This document shows, piece by piece, positions 22,011 to 32,457 of a stretch of 64,000 nt of DNA. The first letter of the stretch is position 1, and every line of letters starts with the position of its first letter. The notes under the pieces are model-generated. The model was not told the DNA's origin. It was given only the letters and a program-made list of their open reading frames with translations, and made no database searches. Source of the DNA: Symbiodinium natans (lineage: Eukaryota > Sar > Dinophyceae > Suessiales > Symbiodiniaceae); the NCBI GenBank assembly GCA_905221605.1, contig CAJNDS010000205.1, positions 62,001 through 126,000 on the forward strand, given 5' to 3'. Made by a program: the position numbers and the translations under genes.

Positions 22011-24260
22011 CCGACCGCCTGCATGCGCCAGCCCGCCGCCCTGCCCCGCCCCCGGATCGTGGGACCCACAAGCGCAGGCGCAAGAAAAAGGATCCGGCGC
22101 CGTGATGTGCAGTAGGGTGGGAAGATTCCCATCATGCAGGCGCGAAAGTCCGAGCGCGAAAAAACACCGAGAACTGGGAGGTAATTCGAATGCAGTCACA
22201 GTGCTTTGATGTTTAATGTTGTTGCTGCAGAGCTTCCCCCACCCGAGTCTGAAAACTGATTTGGACATGTGGGCACGTGGCAAGGCTCGATGTTGCAAGC
22301 TTTGGCTTTCAGCTGTGTGGGACCATGACGAGTTTCCCTACTCAGTGGGTTTGCAATGGCCGCGGTCTCAGACCCTCCGCGATCTATAGGTTGTTTGCCC
22401 TGCGGTTGAAACCATTCCCGTTCACTCGTTCACTCAGGTGTTCCACTTTGGCGATGGGTTTGCGTCATGGCTCCGGGGCCAAGTTGCGTGTTGTTCATTG
22501 CGTTTTGAGCTAGCCGCTGGAAGTTCAGTGTTGATAGCAACCTTGCAGCCCTCGTGCTGTAGACCAAGGTGCTGCTGCAGCCTTCGTGCCTGCCTCATTG
22601 CCGCAAGACGCGTTGTTTCGACATTGCTTGTTGAAGGCCCAGGGCAGCACAAGACCATGCGCCATGCAAAGAAGCAACTAAACAAACACGGCAATCAACC
22701 TCGACTGAATATGAAGAACACCGGCAGCAAGCAATCACTACCGAGGCGACCGAGAGAAAACAAGTAAACGAGAGCAAGAAGAAAACAAAAGACACACCAG
22801 TGACAAAAACACATGCAACAAACGCAAGGATGCTCAAGCATTTTGTTTGTTCATTTTCCTATTGGTTTTGCTTCTTGCATGTTTGAGCGAATGGGGGCGT
22901 GAATAAGGGAGCAAGTGCGCGTGTGAGGGTGAATGTTGTTCAGTTGGCATCTGTTGTTTGTTTCCTTCCCTGCTGCTGACAAGCCTGGTTTGTACGTTGT
23001 CCATGTGATGTTTCATTGTCGCCGTTTCTTCCTTTGGCCTTGATCCCACACGAGATTTTGCGATGACTGGTTGAGATTTTTTTCCGTGATTTCTGCGGTT
23101 CTCTTGTTGCACATTGATAAGCTCATTGGGGTTGTTTTCCCGAAGCAGTGTGGCAACAAGTGTTTTTTTGTATCACGACAAAAGTCTGGCGCATACTTTG
23201 CAGCATTTAAGATTTTTGGATTGGTTTGCTTCATGTCGCCCTTGTGTGTCTCGGCCCACGCCGGTCGCACGTATATTTCGTGAAGTGCAGAATGGTGTTT
23301 GTCTTTTTGGCCCTGGTGGCTATGTGGAGTGGTCACGAAACGCTCCAGGCATGCTTTTGGAAAGCTACCCAAATGCTCTTAAATTGGTCCTGCGCTGCAG
23401 TTTTGATTGTTTAAGGCCTGGCCGGTCTGCGCCGACATTCTTGTTTATCAAATGTTTGTTACGGAAAGAATCATCCCATGGGGGTTTGTGAAATTTCGAG
23501 GGTTCTTAAAGGAGGGGCGTTCATGGGGGGTAGGTACCTAGGGAACCTTCGGGAAGCTTAGAGAGCCTTAGGGAGCAGTAGGGAGTATTGGGGAACCTTG
23601 GCTTACATACCCCCCTCCGTGAAGAACCTTATAAGAAATGGAGCATCGACTGATGGCGTGGTTTGCTTGGATGTGCTCAGGCCGTTGGAGACGTATGTTT
23701 CGCTAAGCAGCGTCTAAGTGTTGAAAGCTGCCCGGGGCGACTTGGATGTCGACCATCATACTCCTTGTGTTCCAACTTGGGGTCCAAAGCTCATTTTTGA
23801 GCTTTAGCTGTAGCGGGTGGGCTAGGATTTGTGGGCTCGGACCCGGTGGCACATGTTAGGAAAATTCAGATTTTTGCAAATGTTGCGCTACAACCGGAGA
23901 AACCAAGAGAACACGCGAGCCCAACAGCGCCGTGGCCTCTGATGCCCTGCCCGGTTGGACATGTGGCATCGAGATCGAGCACATATGTAGGAATTGCAGC
24001 GGCGCAGGGGGCAGGAGCTTCGTGTGTGGCCCTGTTGCGTCCAACTTTTTTGCAGCTTCGCAGGTTCTGCTGCACATGCCACATAGCACCTTGAGCACGC
24101 AACCCCTGAACTAGTTCAATCCGTACGCCCATTGACCACAGACCTTCTTGCGACCTACCCCCAAATCCCACCACGGATGTACTTACTTGACCCAGATGCG
24201 CCTGATGCCATGAGAAGTTGACATACAAAAACGCCTACAAAGCAAAGGCCACATGAAAGG
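22011..24260. other. Intergenic region upstream of PARN
   Basis: I see no gene here. The open frames overlap on both strands and carry no motif. The region precedes the PARN start codon. I could not identify a promoter element or a trans-splice acceptor. Confidence 0.4.
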
Positions 24261-24272
24261 CCCCGCGGCGCC

Positions 24273-25230
24273 ATGAACGTCACAAAGAGTAACTTCCCGG
24301 ATGTGGCCGCTGAGATCGAGCGGTTGCTTCCGACCGCCGAGTTCGTGGCTATTGATGAGGAGATGACGGGCATCTTCCTACCCGGCCTTCAGGACTTCGT
24401 GGGCGATGCGCCAAGCACCCGCTACTCAAAGATGAGGCAGGTGGCCTCAAACTACAGTGTCATACAGTTCGGCGTTGCGCTTTTTGCGAGACAGGGGGAG
24501 GCCGACGACAGGTACGTGGCGCGAGCGTACAACTTCTACGTCTTTCCGAGCGCCGGCCCGGTGAACATGGAAGCCAGTTCTGTCCACTTCAACTCCAAGA
24601 ACGGCATGGACTGGAATGTCTGGATCCGAGAAGGGATCCCATACATGACTCGAGAGCAAGCGGCCCGGCTCAAGCTCCAGCTCTTCCCCGAGGAGGCTGC
24701 GGCCCCCAGCAAACGCATTCAATTAACGAGCGAGGCAGACATTGAGAACACCAGCAAAGCTGTAGCCAGTTTGAAGGACTGGCTGTCTGATGATGCACGA
24801 GGGGATGAGAAAGAGTTTGAGATCATAACTGCAAATGGCTACTTGCGTCGGTTCATGCACGAGACGCTTCGTGACGACTTTCCCGACTTGGTCGTGGAGT
24901 CCCGGCCCACGAAAATCCGTGGGCTGTCTACCATGGTTGCTCTCCGACTCACCGAAGCTGAAAGGATGGAGCGGAGTGCAAAGCTCCGTGCAGAGAAGGA
25001 GGCGGAGTTCAACATGAAAGTGGGTGTTCGGCGGGTGTTTGCGGCCTTGGCCAACGCCAAGAAACCCATCATTGGCCACGCTTGCTTGTACGACTTGATG
25101 TTTGCCTTCTCCCATTTTGAGGCAAGCCTGCCGGAATCTTTCGCAGACTTCAAGCAAGCTGTCTGTGAGCTTTTCCCCACTGTCTATGATACGCAGCTGC
25201 TGGCCAGGAGCGACCTTTTCAAGCTCAAAA
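24273..25230 (+). CDS. PARN: PARN exon 1 (nuclease core and R3H-like region)
   Basis: A single long exon of more than 310 codons, unusual beside the short exons elsewhere in the window. The chosen ATG gives an N-terminus that aligns with animal PARN residue for residue through the first catalytic motif. The frame runs on to a TAG at 25275-25277, past the likely splice donor. Confidence 0.85.
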
Positions 25231-26634
25231 CAGGCTCAGGCGAGGGTTGGCCAATACCCCCCAAGAGTCGGTTCTAGGCAACTTCAGAGACCAAGGTGGG
25301 GGGGAACCCTGTAAACTCACCAACAGGGGACATTATAGGCCCTGAGGAGAGCCGCAACAGCGCTTCAAGAGCTTTGCACTTGGAGAGGTGCACCGGGTCC
25401 TCCAGGAGGAAGCCGCTGCTACAAAAGCAGAAGGGAACGAGGTGGTGGAGGTCGCCTTGGCCGAGGGGCATGAGAGGTATGCAACGGCCGCTGCCTACCA
25501 CGAAGCGGGCTTTGATGCTTACATAACGGGATGTGCTTCTTCGTTACATTGGCGAACCGTTTTTGTAGAAATCGTTTTGTAGCTGTTCTTGGTCAAGTTG
25601 AACAACCACAGCACTTGTGTGCATTCAGAAGCAGCCCTGAGAGCAAGCGAGGTGCTTTTGCATACATGGCCAGGCACCTCCTGGCCAACCAAGGCGACAT
25701 GCGCTTCAATGGCCGCCTTGTCCTGTTCCGAAACTTTTTCAACGTCAATCTGCACGGGGAGGATGAGCTCATCATCGACGGGGTCTACCTGCACACTCGT
25801 GGGCTGACTGGTCGAAACGCCATGGAGTTCACCACTGTTCTTCAGAGCATTCTTAAGAATGTCAGGACAAAGCGGGGGGGCTCCGAGATGGATACCTCAG
25901 ACGGCAAAGCCCAGGAGGATTCCTTCCAGATTCTTGGCCTTTTTGAAGGTAGCAGCTAAAACTTGGTGAACTTTCTGCCCCACAACCCTAAAAAACCAAG
26001 CCTCACTGTTTCCCAGGCCCTTAGTCGTCGGGTGTGGGTAAGAGAGGATCCGATGGATTGACGACGACTCCGCCTTTGCCATTTTCCCTCCCGGTGCGGA
26101 GGAAGTGGTGGCAGGTGTATGCCAAGAAGCGCAGGCCCCTCCCAAATCTCAAAAAAGGCCTACTAGGTGCAGAGAGGCCCGAAGCCCTCAGCCTGACAGA
26201 AGGGCAGTAAGGTGGCTGACCCTCACACTTCACTACCATTCTTAGCCCATGGGCCTCAGGCTCGCAGTGCTTGTAAGGCAGCTAAGCCTTCGTACTCCTC
26301 AGTTGTTGGAGAAGTGCAGGGCCCTGCAGGGACTTTGGTTTTGAAGCTTAGAAAGAGACTTTCGTAGCATTGCTCTCTTCCGACGTCCCGAATTCCGAGA
26401 CCATATATAGAGACAAAGAAGCATATGGTTCCTAAGCCGTAATTCGCAAACCTGCACAGCCGCAGCCATTGAAACCCAAAACTTCCCTAGGCCCTCTGAA
26501 CATGATTTTTGATGCGGCAGGCGGCAGGTGGTCATGTGGATGGCTTGTCCTTCCTTCCAGGGGCGGATTGGCTACAGTCCCAGACGACCGATCCGGCAGA
26601 ACCCTCGAAGAAGAAGGCCCGGACCAGTGAGTGA
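24273..26634 (+). CDS. PARN: Poly(A)-specific ribonuclease PARN (CAF1/DEDDh family), about 5 exons
   Basis: 3'-5' exonuclease that removes mRNA poly(A) tails and trims small RNAs. Exon 1 (24273 to about 25230) starts MNVTKSNFPDVAAEIERLLP, close to the animal PARN N-terminus, with catalytic Asp28 and Glu30 in FVAIDEEMTG. An R3H-like segment follows (about residues 150-230), then IIGHACLYDLM with the third acidic residue. Exon 2 (about 25345/25361-25529) gives YHEAGFDAYITG with the catalytic His and last Asp. Exon 3 (25652 to about 25940) and exon 4 (about 26043-26130) form the RRM-like part. RIRWIDDDSAFAIF holds the Trp that stacks on the cap in animal PARN. Exon 5 (26561-26634) ends PSKKKARTSE at TGA 26632-26634, with a basic, nuclear-signal-like tail. 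All five active-site residues are present. Some splice sites are GA or GC and not fully fixed. Confidence 0.85.
25652..25940 (+). CDS. PARN: PARN exon 3 (end of nuclease domain and start of RRM)
   Basis: Joins in phase to exon 2, which ends at a GA donor at 25530, giving YITG then AFAYMARHLLANQGDMRF. It continues LVLFRNFFNVNLHGEDELII, matching the human segment from the last nuclease helix to the RRM start, and ends near DSFQILGLFEG. Confidence 0.75.
26561..26634 (+). CDS. PARN: PARN terminal exon
   Basis: Preceded by a pyrimidine-rich CTTCCTTCCAG acceptor. Encodes ADWLQSQTTDPAEPSKKKAR and then TSE and a TGA stop. Assigned from its position, its phase and a basic tail like that of animal PARN. 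Confidence 0.55.
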
Positions 26635-26639
26635 GGCCC

Positions 26640-27190
26640 TGGGCTTTCTCACCTGGCTTTCCGAGAGTCCAAGCGCTATGAACCAAGCGAAAAAGCTCTA
26701 GGATTTTGCTGTTTAGGCATCGCGTGGCCTCGCGCTTTGCACTTGAAGATTTGGGGTGTTGGCCGATTGGGTTTCGGTTCAGGGCATGGCATCAACAGCT
26801 GCATGACATTTTGGGGGCTTTGCCGGGAGTGCTGAGGCTGCAGTGTGCCAACATGCCGACGAACTCACTATGCCACACCGCCGTCGTTGTGTCGCAGATG
26901 GCAAGTGTGTTCTTCTGAACCCCGCAGAGAAACTGAGTAAACCCTAAAGTTCTGGGATGTCTCATGCGTGTATCTTGCCAAACAACCGTGAGCCCCCCAG
27001 CAAGTATCAGACCGCAGTCTGGTACATGATGCACGCACTGTGGAGACCGTGCCACGTAGTCCGTTCGGAGTGCATCCTGCTTGTGAACTTTAGCTCCTGC
27101 CCACAAGGGGTAAATTTGGTAGGTGCAGCTATGCAGATGAGGGTTGGTGAGCTTCCGGATTCCGGACCCCGGCATGTCGTGGGTGGAGTC
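26640..27190. other. Region downstream of PARN
   Basis: Presumably 3' UTR and intergenic DNA. I see no gene, and no poly(A) signal was identified. Confidence 0.4.
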
Positions 27191-27192
27191 AT

Positions 27193-27271
27193 GTTTAGGG
27201 TTTAGGGTTTAGGGTTTAGGGTTTAGGGTTTAGGGTTTAGGGTTTAGGGTTTAGGGTTTAGGGTTTAGGGT
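27193..27271. repeat. Interstitial telomere repeat (TTTAGGG)
   Basis: Eleven perfect heptamers. Confidence 0.95.
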
Positions 27272-27401
27272 TGTCGACACCAAAAGCTTGAACCATGAGC
27301 CCAAAGCTCCAGATTCTTAGCAAATCCTGGAAGCCTGACGCCAGGTGGCAAGGCTGTCCTGCACGCCATGACCCACGGATTCGTCGCAGTCCCAGGAGTT
27401 C

Positions 27402-27462
27402 AGGTTTAGGGTTCCGGGTTTAGGGTTTAGGGTTTAGGGTTTAGAGTTTAGGGCTTAGGGAG
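27402..27462. repeat. Interstitial telomere repeat (TTTAGGG, degenerate)
   Basis: Seven or eight heptamers with several single-base changes. Confidence 0.85.
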
Positions 27463-27540
27463 AAGGGCAAACTGGGAGGCAAGAAGGGTGGACTGGGTAC
27501 CACCTAACGCCTTCCATGCTTTACATGTATCCTAATTTCT

Positions 27541-27567
27541 TAAACCCTACCCTAAACCCTAAACCCT
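27541..27567. repeat. Short CCCTAAA tract
   Basis: Three or four heptamers in the orientation opposite to the two tracts upstream. It abuts a perfect hairpin. Confidence 0.8.
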
Positions 27568-27613
27568 TTTTGGGGTAGTTATAGGGGGATTCCAGTATAC
27601 TACCCCAAAAAGG
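27565..27613. repeat. Perfect 15-bp inverted repeat
   Basis: The arm CCTTTTTGGGGTAGT at 27565-27579 is exactly complementary to 27599-27613, with a 19-base loop. It may be a MITE-like or introner-like insert. Confidence 0.85.
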
Positions 27614-27756
27614 TTCTATACTCTTCAACATCTGAGCATCGACATGTGCTTAGACAGGCTTCAGCCTAAAACTTTCACAGCATCTGCGAGAAATGGAGGG
27701 CGCCGCCCCATTCGCTTGGGGCCTCAAATTCTCCATTCTTAGCGGTCGCCACCCCT

Positions 27757-28040
27757 TAAACCCCAAACCCCAAACCCCAAACCCCAAACCCCAAACCCCA
27801 AACCCCAAACCCCAAACCCCAAACCCCAAACCCCAAACCCCAAACCCCAAACCCCAAACCCCCCCAAACCCCAAACCCCAAACCCCAAACCCCAAACCCC
27901 AAACCCAAACCCCAAACCCCAAACCCCAAACCCCAAACCCCAAACCCCAAACCCCAAACCCCAAACCCCAAACCCCAAACCCCAAACCCCAAACCCCAAA
28001 CCCTAAACCCTACACCCTACAACCCACCCTAACCCTAACC
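27757..28040. repeat. TTTGGGG/CCCCAAA array ending in CCCTAAA
   Basis: About 34 heptamers of CCCCAAA with one C-run expansion and one shortened unit near 27860-27907. From about 27998 it changes to CCCTAAA, CCCTACA and CCCTAAC. The long ORFs here come from the 7-bp period. Confidence 0.95.
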
Positions 28041-28368
28041 CCCCCGCCCCCCCCCCCCCCTGGGGTTCTTGGAGTGCTTCGTTCGGGTCATCTTGGAGTG
28101 TTGTACGCTGTTTGGTGGGGTAGTGGGGGGTCGACTGCCTTTCACTGCTATGGCAGCTGGGAGAAGAGGCAAGATCCGCCATGAATCCTGAACCAAAGTA
28201 ACGATGATCTGAACCAAAGTAACGATGATCTGTTGTTTAATTAGGTGTGAGGGAGCCAAACAAGTCCCAAGCCCTGAACATCGTGAACGTTTGAACCTGA
28301 AGGTTCGACTTGCCGTCCGCCGAACGGTTTCGGGTGATGGTTTCGTTTGGGGGAGTATTGTTCGGTCT

Positions 28369-28475
28369 AGGTTGGGATGTTCCCCCTTCAGCGAACAGTC
28401 CTTGATCGGCATTATAGTACCCCCTATGATGATCCCTATTAAGGATTGTTGTTTCAGGGGAAACATCCCAAGGTT
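28369..28475. repeat. Imperfect inverted repeat, arms of about 50 bp
   Basis: AGGTTGGGATGTTCCCCC on the left pairs with GGGGAAACATCCCAAGGTT on the right. The similarity continues inward at about three quarters identity, so both strands encode nearly the same short peptide. It resembles a small MITE or foldback element. Confidence 0.75.
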
Positions 28476-28479
28476 AAGG

Positions 28480-30212
28480 GGTTACCTGAACTCCGCTGCA
28501 GGGCTTGGGACTCTTCGCGGGAAGTTGGGTGAAAACCCTCCAGCTCCACCCAGTGCCTCAGGCACAAAACCCGGATCACTACATTGGGCTTACCGTGCAC
28601 TCCAGCTACACGGCCTTCCAGGCACGTGGATGAAGGTTTCGGGTTTACGGCTCTTCCAGCCTCAAAGAAGCGGGCTTTCATGCGCGCAGGCGCCACTCGG
28701 CATGAAGGTTGCTGATTGAAAGCCTGGGCTTTGTGTCAGCCAAATGGCCACGTCCCACTTGACAGGTGCATGCCATGATAGTAGCGGTCTCTGAACGCAT
28801 CCTAAAAGCAGCCTTAAAGCAGCCAAGCAGCCCTGAATATCAGTGGCAATCTTTAAAAGAAGAGCCCGACGGCGGGTTCTCGGCAAGATCATATGACGGC
28901 CATGAAAAGAAGAGCCGCCCCAAGCCCTCACTCCCTCCCAGCCAAACCCACGAGGCCTACTACCACAACGGTGACATGCATGGCTGCCCACGACCCTGCT
29001 TGCCGATGGCCGGAGCCACAACAGCTGGGTGTTTTGCTGTGTTGGTCTTTGGATGCGTTTGGGCTGGGCTTGTGGGCCACAACATGCCATCACACAAGCA
29101 GGTCCTCTCAAAGAACTAGCCGGCATCTAACACTTTGCAGAATGGAGTGGGCCTTGAGCCCGAAGACCCTGAACACAGATAAACCCTGAGAACGAAAACG
29201 TTCAGAACATCAGGGCGGGAGGCTTTGCCCCTCAAACCCCAAGCTGAACACCCCAAACCGAAAGCACCCTTAAGAACCCCCATGAACATGTGACGGGATG
29301 GTCGCTACCCTTAATAGTCGCAGAGTGATCTGCAATGCTGTTTTCGGCTCTCCACGCACCGTCTTTTGAATCTTGGCAAGCTCTTGTGATGCCTTTTCGT
29401 CACCTCTAGACGTCTTCTGAGCCAGGCCCATAAGAGCACAGAACAAAAGAGGCCCGGTTCAACAAGAGGTGCCCGCTCGGAACTTTGGGAACGCAGCCTC
29501 GATAACCTTTAATTAGACCCACCCGCCCCCTGAAAATTTAGTCCTTACACTACCTCTCAGCGTCCCCGCGCAGCTGCTAAGGAGCAAGCCTGCGTGCCCT
29601 ACACGCCTCAATTCCCTGGCACCGGGCTTAGTTGTCGCAGCAAATCAAAGAGAAGATGTTGAAGAAGGAGAGGGGCAACAAAGAAGGTGGACATGAAAGC
29701 ACGACAAAGCATGGCGCGGAAGAACAGCAAAAGGCAGCCTAAGATCCTTTCAGCGATGGGAGTGGGGGCGAAGAGCACGCGACATACGCGACAGAATGGA
29801 GTGAGCGTGTCTAAGCTAAACAGCTGCCAGAGGGACAGGGCTGTCAGCTGAATCTAGGGACCATGAGGTCGTGACATCGCACGGCAGGCATACTAGCAAG
29901 CCGGAAGCAGCTATGGTGGAGTTGGGGATGTCCTACAGTGGCTGTGGTGCCTCTGGGACTTTGGCGGTCGAGAAACTGCCCGGGCTGGCTATGCTCCCCT
30001 GCGAACCGCAAGTCTGTCCCGACACCATGCTGTAGAGATTGACTGGGGGAGCTGGGGGTCGAAGTCTTGGCACATCTGAGCGCGTTGTTTGCCGGGTCAT
30101 CCCGTTACCCTGGGCAAAGGTTGCGCCCCGACCCCCCTGGGCCCCTAGAAAGGAAGAGGGGTGCTTTGATTCGGAAGGTTCAGGCAAAAGCGGGTCCGGT
30201 CCGGATTTCCCA
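28480..30212. other. Unassigned stretch
   Basis: No gene supported. Several open frames (for example near 28766-29119) have mixed composition and no motif. Confidence 0.4.
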
Positions 30213-30344
30213 CCCTAAACCCTAAACCCTAAACCCTAAACCCTAAACCCTAAACCCTAAACCCTAAACCCTAAACCCTAAACCCTAAACCCTAAACCCT
30301 AAACCCTAAACCCTAAACCCTAAACCCTAACCCTAAACCCTAAG
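30213..30344. repeat. Interstitial telomere repeat (CCCTAAA)
   Basis: About 18 almost perfect heptamers, the longest run of the standard unit in the window. Confidence 0.96.
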
Positions 30345-30479
30345 CCTGGTTGCTGTGGCTTGCAAGGCTGGTCATTCGCATGCTGCAGGTGCCGGCCGGG
30401 TCTGTTCCACGTGGGTGTTGGTTCACATCATGGTCCCTTTGGGCTACTCCATCATACTACGGAGCATATACTTAATGTG

Positions 30480-30506
30480 TTAGGGTTTAGGGTTTAGGGT
30501 TTAGGG
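30480..30506. repeat. TTTAGGG tract abutting the retroelement
   Basis: Almost four heptamers running directly into the left LTR. Confidence 0.92.
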
Positions 30507-30785
30507 TACGGGGGGACAACCAAGGAAGGAAATCAACTCCCCTAATCGCCCTGAACTTATATTTCCCAGATCGAACCAAGAAACAACCAAGAACACGGAT
30601 AAGAGCAACAAGGAAGGGGCACCCTTACACAGGTAGAGGGGCACTAACCCAACCCTCACTCCCAAACACGGACTTTTTTCTTTGGACGGGCTGGCCATCC
30701 TTGAGCCAAACATAGTTTACGGGTTCATTAACCCTTTCAACTTCCAACACTAACTCCTTTCTACAATACCAATTGCAGCTCCGCA
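30507..30785 (-). repeat. Left LTR (3' LTR of the minus-strand element)
   Basis: 279 bp. The first about 100 bp (30507-30609) match the right LTR with no difference I can see. The last about 85 bp (30700-30785) match closely. The middle (30610-30699) is strongly diverged. On the minus strand it begins TGCGGAGC and ends CCCCCCGTA. Confidence 0.9.
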
Positions 30786-30795
30786 CTCCCCCTGT
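30786..30795 (-). promoter_or_regulatory. Polypurine tract candidate
   Basis: The minus strand reads ACAGGGGGAG immediately before the TGCGGAGC start of the 3' LTR, the expected place for plus-strand priming. It is short. Confidence 0.5.
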
Positions 30796-31156
30796 CCTAG
30801 GATTTCCTAGGACACATTGGAGATGCAGGTCTTTCGGCCAAAAACTGCCATTAAGGCAGCAGCCAGCTGCTTGAAATGCAAGTTGTGGTTTAACGTCTTC
30901 CAGGACGGAATTATAGCACATTGGCTAACCTACTACCCATAGAGAATCTTTTTTCACCATGATCCTCTCATCACTGAAGACTCCTTGGCCTTCTTCACCA
31001 CAAACCGTGGTCTTCGCTACGCGAAAAGCTACTGACTTCTACTATCAGGGATTTCCATACCCTTAAGAGTAACCACCACATTTGTCAGCACATTGGCTGT
31101 TCCAGCGCACCTGTCTCCAGAAAGAGAAAAACCATCCCTTCATCCATACCATCCAA

Positions 31157-32443
31157 TCACTTCTTTTTCCGATTGTTGGCAATCTTGAGGTGAAGTTGCA
31201 GCAGAATATACTCCAGGTCCGAAATCGTAAGAATAGGATCCTGTATGCCCCTTTGAATTGAGGATACCAATCCTTCTCTCTTTGCGTCCTCAATCGCCTG
31301 GCAAGATTGACCCAGCTCTTCATTCGCATTGGCAGACCCTGGTGCCTCCGCATCGGATGGACGATCCTTTTCCTCAGGATCTTGCACCATTACCACCTCT
31401 TCTTTTTTGGGACTCTGACTTTTCTCCTTCTTCTTTGTCTTTCCACCGACATTTGACTTTGTGCGCGTCTTCGAGGATTTTTCCACTGCAGAAGCCACCA
31501 CATTGGATGTTGATCCACCCTTCTCAATGATCGCCGGCATCTTCTTCGGCTTTGGAACCATGAGAGTGTAAGGATCTTCGATAGCTGCAGCTTTCCTCTT
31601 CTTTTTTACCTTTTTTTTCTCCTCCTCAACGGCAACCTCCGTCTCCGAAGTCTCAACCACTTCTTTTTCGGCAGGAATATCTTTGCTGGACTCCCCTTCT
31701 AGGGACCTCTTTTTCCCTTTTTTGGGATCCTTTTCTTCTCCCAAATTGGCTCGCTCATACCATATCCTCAGGTCATTGACCCATTCTTCCACCTCCGCGA
31801 GCGAAACATCATACGACTTCACTACTTCGAGAAGTTCCAGCACTGACAACATTTCAGTGGTCCACGAAACCCATACTTGATCCATTTGGTCAGCATCTCC
31901 AGTGAACTTCAGGAGTTTGAACAATGGTTCCGCCTCTGCTCGAGCCAAATCTGGCTTGCCACCGGAGAGAAATGAAATCGCCTCCATCAACAGTTCCGTC
32001 ATCTTGGTCTCTTCGTCATAAACCATAAAATCCTCCTCATCATCATCGAACTGTTCAGGAGGGATCTCCTTTTCTCCACCATTTGCACCAGACTTTCTCC
32101 TTGGACCATCCCTTAGGGGCGTCCTTGGAGACCTTGGCCTCTGTTTTTCCAACGGAACACCATGCTCGAAGACACACCTGTCACCAAATCGACACTTCCC
32201 AGACCGAGCAAACTGGACGCACCTCACACCAGTTGCATCATGCGAGAACCCACAATCCTTTCCAGCGAAACATTCTCTCCCTGCCACATAGTATTTGCAC
32301 CAATATGAATGTAGCACCACATCATCTTCGGAATGGATGAATTTGCAGTCGTCACCAAATTTGCAGCGATCTTTCCTTTTGCCAAACCAATAGCAGAAAC
32401 CCTTCTTCCTCTTCTCCAAGCGCTCTGCCTCATACCGGTCCAT
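31157..32443 (-). CDS. Retroelement ORF D, triple CCCH zinc-finger protein
   Basis: 428 codons starting MDRYEAERLEKRKKG, 15 bases after the stop of ORF C and in a different frame. Three CCCH fingers lie in tandem: Cys17/Cys27/Cys33/His37, Cys49/Cys58/Cys64/His68 and Cys75/Cys84/Cys90/His94. They match the CPSF30/unkempt style of RNA-binding fingers. Beyond residue 240 come highly basic runs (KKVKKKRKAAA, KTKKKEKSQSPKK) and acidic linkers, then a last helix (LEYILLQLHLKIANNRKKK). A role in RNA binding or packaging is inferred. No enzymatic motif is seen. Confidence 0.68.
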   Translation of the reverse strand: MDRYEAERLEKRKKGFCYWFGKRKDRCKFGDDCKFIHSEDDVVLHSYWCKYYVAGRECFAGKDCGFSHDATGVRCVQFARSGKCRFGDRCVFEHGVPLEKQRPRSPRTPLRDGPRRKSGANGGEKEIPPEQFDDDEEDFMVYDEETKMTELLMEAISFLSGGKPDLARAEAEPLFKLLKFTGDADQMDQVWVSWTTEMLSVLELLEVVKSYDVSLAEVEEWVNDLRIWYERANLGEEKDPKKGKKRSLEGESSKDIPAEKEVVETSETEVAVEEEKKKVKKKRKAAAIEDPYTLMVPKPKKMPAIIEKGGSTSNVVASAVEKSSKTRTKSNVGGKTKKKEKSQSPKKEEVVMVQDPEEKDRPSDAEAPGSANANEELGQSCQAIEDAKREGLVSSIQRGIQDPILTISDLEYILLQLHLKIANNRKKK

Positions 32444-32457
32444 AGGGCGACTGTGCT

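Noticed and set aside
24447..25180. Minus-strand frames opposite PARN exon 1
   Set aside because: They are shadows of a strongly conserved plus-strand exon and have no motif.
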